In this document: piece after piece, positions 58,128-64,000 of the stretch
Numbering within the stretch: position 1 is the first letter of the stretch
How the letters are laid out: each line of letters opens with the position of its first letter
DNA from: Pseudomonadota bacterium
GTDB taxonomy: Bacteria; Pseudomonadota; Gammaproteobacteria; Steroidobacterales; Steroidobacteraceae
NCBI GenBank assembly: GCA_021792755.1
Contig: JAJYUA010000001.1
Coordinates: forward strand, 124,001 to 188,000
DNA: 64,000 bases
Reading direction: 5' to 3'
The notes under the pieces: generated by a model
Databases searched by the model: none
What the model saw: the letters and a program-made list of their open reading frames with translations, nothing else
What the model was told of the DNA's origin: nothing
Program-made: the position numbers and the translations under genes

Positions 58128-59717
58128 ATGACCACCCCGTCCTCCGACGATGTTCCCTTGCGTGACGCCGGCGCACAGGCGCACGAGCTGCTCGCGCTAT
58201 TTTCGGCGTTTCTGGAGGCGCTCTGCGATCCGCAAGGCGGCAGCGCCCTGTATCGAATGCATGCCGCCGATGCACCCGTGCGCGATTGCACGGGCATTGC
58301 GCCGGCGGAGCGCATCGCGGCGGAGGAGTTTGCCCGCCGCCATCGCGACATCAGCCTCGAGGGCGGGGAGCGGCTGCCCCGCTTCTCGGACCCGGTGTTC
58401 CTGCACGCCACCGCTGACCCGGTTGCCTGCGAGGCGGTGGCGTGGTTCGAGGTGTCCGAAGTCCGCCAGCGACGCTCACTGGTGGTGGCGCTGGGCATCC
58501 GCACGATCGCCGGCGCGCAGCGGGTCGTCTGGTGCACGCCGGCGCAAAAGCGCGAGCCGTGGTCGTTTCGCGATGGGCTGCTGCAGTCGCTCGCCGACTA
58601 TCCCTGGATGCGCTCCGCCGATCCGGCCGCGCCCCGGGCGCTGCTCGATGCCGGCTATTTCCGTCGCCATCCCCCCGCGGTCGAGTTCAGCGCACTACCG
58701 GATGCGCGCTTCGGCTGCCGGATGAGCACGGCCTGCTGCAAACACGACTTCGAGATCACTTTGCCGGCCGAGGCGCAGCTGCTCATCGACGCCCTGCCGT
58801 GGCAGACGCTCGAGCCGCGGCTGGCCGGAACGCGGCTGCCGCCGCGGTCCGACGGCAAGGTACAGCTGAAGCGGCTGGATGAGACCTGCCGGTTTCTCGA
58901 CTCCCGCGGGCACTGTCTGATTCACCGGGCGCTCGGCCGGCAGCCCTTCGGCCCGTGTTGCGTCTTCCCGTTCTCCTTCGCGCGCACCCCGGAGGGAATC
59001 GCCGTCGGCCTGAGCCCGGTCTGCGGCAGCGCGCGCCTCGGGCTCGGCATCAGTCCCCGGGACCGCGCCGAGGATCTGCGCGAGCGCCTGGTGCACGCCG
59101 CTCCCCGCTCGACCGACGTGTATCGTCTGGCACCCGGCGTCGAGATCCCCTGGCCGCGCTTCCGTGAGATCGAGCGGGGACTGTGCGAGTGCCTGGCCGC
59201 CGCCGATCTGCCGATGCGGCGCCGTCTGTATGTCGGCGCGCGGCTGCTCGGCGCGCTCAGGAGCAACGAGCCGATCGAGCCGAATGCCTGGAGGGCGGAG
59301 TCGCCGGCGCCGATCAGCGAGCAGCTGAGGGCGGCCGTGCATGGCATGCTGGCGCGCATCATCGGCTGGGACCGCGCGGCGTTGCGCCGCCTGCCGCGCC
59401 AGATCCCGCCCGGGCTCTGCGCGCTCGAGGCTCGCGAGGCGCCCATCCTGACGCAGATCCTGCGCAACACGCTGTACTGCAAGGTGTACTCCTTCCCCTT
59501 CGACCTGACGACGGCTTACAACCACCTGATCGTGCTCTATCTGCTGGCGCTGATCATGCAGGCGGCGTGCACGCCCCTGCCGGAGCAGATGTGGCGTGAG
59601 CTCGGCTCGCTCGGCGTGCACGGCCTGCTTCGGTCCATGCTGCACGAGGGCATGCCGGAGGGCTTTCGCACGCTGCTCGGCACGGCCGATTTCGGTCTTT
59701 GGATGCTTGCCGCCTGA
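58128..59717 (+). CDS. cysteine-cluster protein, YkgJ/FliB-like, with extra N-terminal domain
   Basis: 529 residues. Residues about 190-290 hold the cysteine cluster: C197, C203, C204 in CRMSTACCKHDF, then C254, C263 (CRFLDSRGHCLIH) and C277, C278 (GPCCVFPF), as in YkgJ/UPF0153 proteins and the flagellin lysine methylase FliB. The C-terminal part (ILRNTLYCKVYSFPFDLTTA) also recalls FliB. The first 165 residues look like a separate alpha+beta domain (perhaps NTF2-like) absent from simple YkgJ proteins. Probably binds a metal or Fe-S cluster; methylase activity is only a possibility. No flagellin gene nearby. Confidence 0.7.
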   Translation: MTTPSSDDVPLRDAGAQAHELLALFSAFLEALCDPQGGSALYRMHAADAPVRDCTGIAPAERIAAEEFARRHRDISLEGGERLPRFSDPVFLHATADPVACEAVAWFEVSEVRQRRSLVVALGIRTIAGAQRVVWCTPAQKREPWSFRDGLLQSLADYPWMRSADPAAPRALLDAGYFRRHPPAVEFSALPDARFGCRMSTACCKHDFEITLPAEAQLLIDALPWQTLEPRLAGTRLPPRSDGKVQLKRLDETCRFLDSRGHCLIHRALGRQPFGPCCVFPFSFARTPEGIAVGLSPVCGSARLGLGISPRDRAEDLRERLVHAAPRSTDVYRLAPGVEIPWPRFREIERGLCECLAAADLPMRRRLYVGARLLGALRSNEPIEPNAWRAESPAPISEQLRAAVHGMLARIIGWDRAALRRLPRQIPPGLCALEAREAPILTQILRNTLYCKVYSFPFDLTTAYNHLIVLYLLALIMQAACTPLPEQMWRELGSLGVHGLLRSMLHEGMPEGFRTLLGTADFGLWMLAA

Positions 59718-59737
59718 TCGTCCGTGTGTCGGTAATC

Positions 59738-60343
59738 TCAACGTCCCCGGGTCAGCATGGGCTGCAGATAAGGCCAAAGGGTATCGAGCACCAGCGGCTC
59801 GCCGCGGGCATTGGGATGCAGGCCGTCGGACTGCATCAGATGCGGGTCGAGCGCCACTTTCTTGAGAAGGAAGGGCACCAGGGGCACGTGGTAGCGCCGT
59901 GCCAGCTGCGGGTACATGGCCGCGAACTGCTTGGTGTAGCGTGGCCCGTAGTTCGGCGGGATGAGCATGCCGATCAGCAGCACACGCGCTGCCGCCGTCT
60001 TCGCCATGCGTATCATAGCGGCCAGGTGCTTTTCGGCGAGGGTGAGCGGCAACCCGCGCAGCCCATCATTCGCGCCGAGCTCCAGGATCACGATGCCCGG
60101 CCGGCAGGCCTTGAGCTCGTGCGGCAGCCGCACCAGACCTCCGGCGGTGGTTTCGCCGCTTACGCTGGCATTGACGATCCTGTACCGGTACCCTTGCCGC
60201 CGTAGCCGCCGTGCGAGCAACGCCACCCAACCCTGCCGCAGCCGCAGACCGTGCGCGGCGCTCAGGCTGTCGCCAAACACGAGGATGGTGCGGTTTGCGG
60301 CCGCCGCACACTGGAGCGCGATGAACAGCAAGCCGATGCCCAC
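59738..60343 (-). CDS. tesA: acyl-CoA thioesterase I / arylesterase TesA
   Basis: SGNH hydrolase of about 201 residues, periplasmic after removal of [15 protein letters not shown]. Block I FGDSLSAAHGL with the catalytic serine, block III ELGANDGLRGL, and block V SDGLHPNARG with the Asp-His pair. GTG start 60343 is inferred from the signal peptide; no ATG fits. Divergent from the ybbA ABC gene, the usual gammaproteobacterial arrangement. Confidence 0.92.
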   Translation of the reverse strand: MGIGLLFIALQCAAAANRTILVFGDSLSAAHGLRLRQGWVALLARRLRRQGYRYRIVNASVSGETTAGGLVRLPHELKACRPGIVILELGANDGLRGLPLTLAEKHLAAMIRMAKTAAARVLLIGMLIPPNYGPRYTKQFAAMYPQLARRYHVPLVPFLLKKVALDPHLMQSDGLHPNARGEPLVLDTLWPYLQPMLTRGR

Positions 60344-61106
60344 AGCGACGGCCCACGGCCGCAAAGACCGGGCCGGCGCACGGAGGGAAGCTGCTGCGGG
60401 CGAGGGTGCGCCACACGAGGGGGCGCAAGCGCCCGGGGGAGTCGGCAGTGTTCTCACGGCGCAGCGTCTCTCCAAGCAGGTCGACAGTCCGGAAGGACCG
60501 CTGACTATTGTGCACGACGTCTCGCTCGACATCGCCTCCGGCGAATCGGTAGCCGTCGTCGGTGCTTCCGGCGCGGGCAAATCCACCCTGCTCGCCTTGC
60601 TCGCCGGACTCGATCTGCCGACGGCAGGCAGGGTGCTGCTCGAGGGGCGGGATCTCACGGCGCTCGACGAAGACGGGCGCGCACGCCTCAGAGCTCAGCG
60701 CGTGGGCTTCGTCTTCCAGGCCTTTCACCTGATCCCCGCGCTCACTGCGCTCGAGAACGTCATGCTGCCGCTGGAGCTCGCCGGCCACGGCAGCGCGCGC
60801 GAGCCGGCGCTCGAGACGCTGCGCCGCGTGGGCCTGGGGGATCGGACCGGCCACTATCCCCGCCAACTCTCGGGGGGCGAGCAGCAGCGCGTTGCTCTGG
60901 CGAGGGCCTTCGTCACGAAACCCGCGGTGCTGTTCGCGGACGAGCCCACCGGCAATCTCGACACCGTCACCGGCGCGCGCATCGGCCAGCTGCTGTTCGA
61001 GATGAATGCCGACTCGCACACCACACTCGTGCTCGTGACACACGATCAAGACCTCGCCGCGCGCTGCCGGCGCGTCGTGCACATGGAAGCCGGCCGGCTG
61101 CTCTGA
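60321..61106 (+). CDS. ybbA: ABC transporter ATP-binding protein, YbbA-like
   Basis: ATPase with Walker [19 protein letters not shown], signature [15 protein letters not shown] and Walker [16 protein letters not shown]. Homology begins at about 60440 ([11 protein letters not shown]), but no ATG, GTG or TTG lies there. The nearest in-frame ATGs are 60321 and 60336, inside the tesA 5' end, giving a 40-residue non-homologous extension; a CTG or other rare start is the alternative. One base before the ybbP-like gene, so they are co-transcribed. Confidence 0.88.
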   Translation: MNSKPMPTATAHGRKDRAGARREAAAGEGAPHEGAQAPGGVGSVLTAQRLSKQVDSPEGPLTIVHDVSLDIASGESVAVVGASGAGKSTLLALLAGLDLPTAGRVLLEGRDLTALDEDGRARLRAQRVGFVFQAFHLIPALTALENVMLPLELAGHGSAREPALETLRRVGLGDRTGHYPRQLSGGEQQRVALARAFVTKPAVLFADEPTGNLDTVTGARIGQLLFEMNADSHTTLVLVTHDQDLAARCRRVVHMEAGRLL

Positions 61107-61107
61107 C

Positions 61108-63603
61108 ATGCGCCCGGTCCGCTTTGCGCTGCGCATGCTCGGCCGGGAGTGGCGCTCGGGCGAGCTCGGCGTGCTGCTGCTCGCGCTCACCATCGCCGTG
61201 GCCGCGCTCACCGGAGTGGGATTTCTAGTCGGCCGGATCCGCACCGCAGTGGCCATGCAGGCGACCCAGGTGCTCGCCGCGGACCTGCGCGTGGACGCGT
61301 CCCAGCCCGTCTCGAAAGCCGACTTTGCCCAGGCGCGTGAGGACGGCCTGCGCAGCGCCCGCACCGCCGACATGCTGAGCGTAGTGTTCGACGGGCAGCG
61401 GAGCCAGCTGGCGGACATCTATGCCGTCACGCCAGGCTATCCGCTGCGCGGCAGGGTGCTCGTGGCCGATCAGCCCTTCGCCCGCGCAGAGCCTGCCGGC
61501 GGCATTCCACCGCGCGGAGTGGTGTGGCTCGATTCGAGACTGCTCGCCGCGCTCGGCGGTCACGTTGGCTCGCAGGTCAGCGTGGGAGCGGCCACCCTGC
61601 GGGTCGGCCGCGTGCTGATCTCTCGCCCCGATCAGGGCGGAACCTTCACCGGGCTGGTTCCGAGCCTGCTCATGAATGCCGCGGACCTGCCGAGGACCCG
61701 GCTCATCCAGCCGGGCAGCCGCGTGCACTACAGCGCGCTGTTCGCGGGCCGCCGCGCGCCGCTCAAGACATTCAAGACCTGGCTCGAGGCGCACCTGCGC
61801 CCCGGCGAGCACCTGCGCGATGTCGCCCAGGCCAGCCCGCAGATCGAGAGCGCGGTCGAGCGCGCCGGCAGGTTTCTCACTCTGTCGAGCCTGGTGGCGG
61901 TGCTGCTGTGCGCCGCGGCGGTGGCGATGTCGGCGCGGCGGTACGTCACCCGTCACTTCGATGTGGTCGCGCTACTGAAAACCCTGGGCGCCTCTCGCGG
62001 CCTGACGCTGCGCCTGATGGCGCTGCAGCTGGTCGGGGTGGCGTCGCTCGCCACCCTGGCCGGCGCCTCGATCGGCTACCTGGCGCAGGCGTGGCTGGCG
62101 CTTGCGCTGCGCGGCGTGCTCGCCGAGAAGACCCTGCCGGCCGCGAGCCTGACACCCGTCGGCATCGGTGGCCTCACGGCGGTGGCGCTGCTCGCCGGCT
62201 TCGCCCTGCCGCCGCTGTGGCAGCTGTCCCGCACCCCGGCCGTGCGCGTGCTGCGCCGGGACATCGGACCGCCGCCGCCCTCCGTGCTGCTCGCCTTCGG
62301 CCCCGCCGTGGCGGTGATCGGGGCGCTCATCTACTGGGTGGTTCTCGACTGGAGGCTGTTCGCCGAATTCACGGCCGGCCTTGCCGTCTTCATCGGGCTG
62401 CTCACGGCGGCGGGCGCGCTGCTCACGGCGGCGGCGACCCGGCTTCGCGGCCGCGTGGGTGTTGCCTGGCGTTATGGGGTGGCCAACCTCGGGCGGCGCC
62501 GTACCGACAGCGTGGTGCAGATCGTGGCGTTCGGTGTCGGGATCATGGCGCTGCTGCTGCTCGCACTGATCCGAAACGAGCTCGACGCGGGCTGGCGGCG
62601 AACGCTGCCGGCGGATCTGCCAAACTACTTCTTCATCAACATTCCGCCGCGCAGCCGCGGCGCCGTGCTGGACTTTCTGCACTCGCACGGGGCGCGCACG
62701 ACGCGCGTACTGCCGATGATGCGAGGCCGGCTGACCGCGATCGACGGCCGGCCGGTCGGGTCGATCCGCTTCAAGGAGCGGCAGGGCAGGCATTTCGCGA
62801 TGCGCGAGCAGAATCTCACCTGGACCGGCACCCTGGGCGGGGACAACCGCATCGTCGCCGGCCGATGGTGGACACACGCGCAGTTCGGCAAGCCGTTGGT
62901 GTCCGTGGCCACGGAATTCGAGCACTGGCTGGGCCTGCGCCTGGGCGAGGAGCTGACTTTCGACATTGCCGGGAAGACCCTCACCGCGCGCATCGCGAGT
63001 GTCCGCAAGGTCGAATGGGACAGCTTCAAGCCCAATTTCCTCATCGTGTTCCCCCCGGGGCTGCTCGAGAAAGAGACCGGCACGTATCTCACCAGCGCCT
63101 ACCTGACACCGGCGGACGCCCGCTCGCTCGCCGCGTTTTCGAGGCGCTTTCCCGGCGTCTCGATCTTCGACATCGACGATCTGCTCTTCGACGTGCGCTC
63201 GATGCTGGACAAGGCGATCCTGGCCGTGCAGAGCGTGTTTTTCTTCACGCTGCTTGCGGGCCTGACGGTGCTGCTGGCCGCAGTCCAGTCAAGCCGCGAC
63301 CAGCGGCGCTACGAGAGCGCCATGCTGCGCACATTGGGGGCCAGCCGCGCGACGGTCATGAAGGGCGTGCTGGCGGAGTTCGCAGCGCTCGGGGCGCTCG
63401 CCGGAATCCTGGCGGCGGCCGGCGCATCCGTTGCCGCATGGTTCCTCACGACCCGCGTACTGCATCTGCCCTACGCATTCAGTCCGGGAACCTGCGCGGT
63501 TGCAGTCGCCGGCGCAGTCCTGCTGGTGGCCACGAGCGGCTGGCTGGCGACCCGGTCGGTGGCGAGCCAGCCGCCGCTTGTCACGTTGCGGGCGGGATCC
63601 TGA
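61108..63603 (+). CDS. ybbP: FtsX-like ABC permease, YbbP-like
   Basis: 831 residues with the YbbP layout: an N-terminal helix (LGVLLLALTIAVAALTGVGFLV), a large periplasmic domain, and two FtsX-type blocks of helices (SLVAVLLCAAAVAMSARRYV ... and SVFFFTLLAGLTVLLAAVQS to the end). With YbbA and the adjacent TesA it forms a conserved module thought to act on lipids or hydrophobic substrates; the exact role is unknown. Start follows the ybbA stop by one base. Confidence 0.92.
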   Translation: MRPVRFALRMLGREWRSGELGVLLLALTIAVAALTGVGFLVGRIRTAVAMQATQVLAADLRVDASQPVSKADFAQAREDGLRSARTADMLSVVFDGQRSQLADIYAVTPGYPLRGRVLVADQPFARAEPAGGIPPRGVVWLDSRLLAALGGHVGSQVSVGAATLRVGRVLISRPDQGGTFTGLVPSLLMNAADLPRTRLIQPGSRVHYSALFAGRRAPLKTFKTWLEAHLRPGEHLRDVAQASPQIESAVERAGRFLTLSSLVAVLLCAAAVAMSARRYVTRHFDVVALLKTLGASRGLTLRLMALQLVGVASLATLAGASIGYLAQAWLALALRGVLAEKTLPAASLTPVGIGGLTAVALLAGFALPPLWQLSRTPAVRVLRRDIGPPPPSVLLAFGPAVAVIGALIYWVVLDWRLFAEFTAGLAVFIGLLTAAGALLTAAATRLRGRVGVAWRYGVANLGRRRTDSVVQIVAFGVGIMALLLLALIRNELDAGWRRTLPADLPNYFFINIPPRSRGAVLDFLHSHGARTTRVLPMMRGRLTAIDGRPVGSIRFKERQGRHFAMREQNLTWTGTLGGDNRIVAGRWWTHAQFGKPLVSVATEFEHWLGLRLGEELTFDIAGKTLTARIASVRKVEWDSFKPNFLIVFPPGLLEKETGTYLTSAYLTPADARSLAAFSRRFPGVSIFDIDDLLFDVRSMLDKAILAVQSVFFFTLLAGLTVLLAAVQSSRDQRRYESAMLRTLGASRATVMKGVLAEFAALGALAGILAAAGASVAAWFLTTRVLHLPYAFSPGTCAVAVAGAVLLVATSGWLATRSVASQPPLVTLRAGS

Positions 63604-63685
63604 CGGCTCGCCGGTCCCGACCCGCATGTCTCATCCGGATCGCCGGCGCCGCCCCGATGTCCGGCCGCGCACCGCGGCGCTCGGG

Positions 63686-64000
63686 TCAAAGCGGCACGCC
63701 GCAGCGCGCGAGCACCTCGCGCAGGTCGCGCAGCGGCGGAAACACCTCGTTGTTCCAGTCGCCGCCCTGCGCGTCGTGGGCGCGCTGCTCGTATTCGACG
63801 ATTTCCTGGTCCTCGCGGAAAATGTTCTCGGTGAACCAGGTCACGAACGGCCAGACGAGGTGGATGAGGCCCGGTATCGGGGGTTTCTTCACCGACAGGT
63901 AGCCGAAGGTGCGGTTGGTACGGTGCTGCGCATCGAGCGGCGTGTAGCAGAGCCACACGTCGAGCACCGGGTCCTGGGTGTCCTGGATATTGCGCCCCAC
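63686..64000 (-). CDS. Rieske-type ring-hydroxylating oxygenase, C-terminal end (5' end outside window)
   Basis: The frame is open to the right edge and only the last 105 residues are seen. LIHLVWPFVTWFTENIFREDQ and EIVEYEQRAHDAQGGDWN match the C-terminus of the alpha subunit of Rieske [2Fe-2S] aromatic oxygenases (vanillate-demethylase-like group). The Rieske and iron-binding motifs would lie beyond 64000. Stop at 63686. Confidence 0.65.
   Translation of the reverse strand: MGRNIQDTQDPVLDVWLCYTPLDAQHRTNRTFGYLSVKKPPIPGLIHLVWPFVTWFTENIFREDQEIVEYEQRAHDAQGGDWNNEVFPPLRDLREVLARCGVPL

Noticed and set aside
61524-63902. Long plus-strand frame of 792 codons
   Set aside because: It is an alternative frame of the YbbP-like permease, with no hydrophobic helices or motifs.

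Overview
The window is GC-rich bacterial chromosome, most likely from a gammaproteobacterium. Evidence for this is the block parA-parB-atpIBEFHAGDC-glmU-glmS, a tatABC operon, rimO, dtd, and the tesA/ybbA-ybbP pair. I cannot name a genus from the sequence. Coding density is high and the genes are conventional on both flanks, but the stretch of about 9.6-27 kb is an accessory zone full of gene fragments, transposon relics and low-density DNA.

Layout. 1-9.0 kb: rimO (5' end outside the window), a drug/metabolite-type permease with a histidine-rich tail, a small methyltransferase, a CBS protein, a PsiE-like membrane protein, ilvE, an ACT-domain peptide and an AI-2E-family permease. 9.6-21 kb: a 35-residue lysine-rich peptide, an IS66 tnpA relic abutting a truncated alpha/beta hydrolase, an AT-richer fkbM methyltransferase, a frameshifted VOC protein, a LysR relic, a ferritin-like/OsmC pair, an ISL3 relic, a PAS/Crp-Fnr pair and an orphan CheB-CheR fusion. 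21.3-21.6 kb: a dense run of hairpins that looks like a structured RNA inside an IS200/IS605-type remnant. 21.9-27.05 kb: the island downstream of glmS.

The main discovery candidate is this island. Immediately downstream of the glmS stop codon, where Tn7 inserts, there are Tn7-like transposon ends arranged in tandem. A right end with four 20-bp direct repeats (23761-23846) is followed, after a gap of 5-6 bp, by a complete 3.2-kb element (23852-27043). That element starts TGTGG, ends CCACA, and carries left-end sites spaced 65 bp apart and right-end sites spaced 20 bp apart. It carries no transposition genes, only a VapBC-like toxin-antitoxin operon, two TetR regulators and a flavin-oxidase-like gene. 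The left neighbour, which owns the four-repeat end, retains a zinc-ribbon protein and a ParB-like protein and is broken at about 22055.

27.07-43.1 kb is housekeeping DNA. All genes are on the minus strand except a CHAD-domain gene and an Lrp regulator: glmS, glmU, the complete F1Fo ATP synthase operon, parB, parA, a leucine-dehydrogenase-like gene and rsmG. 43.2-64 kb holds a two-component system, a secreted S9-peptidase homologue that has lost its catalytic residues, an MBL hydrolase, a Do-type protease, a diheme cytochrome c, dtd, tatABC, two transporters, a secreted methyltransferase-like protein, a LysE exporter, a cysteine-cluster protein, tesA, the ybbA/ybbP ABC transporter, and the 3' end of a ring-hydroxylating oxygenase gene that runs off the right edge.
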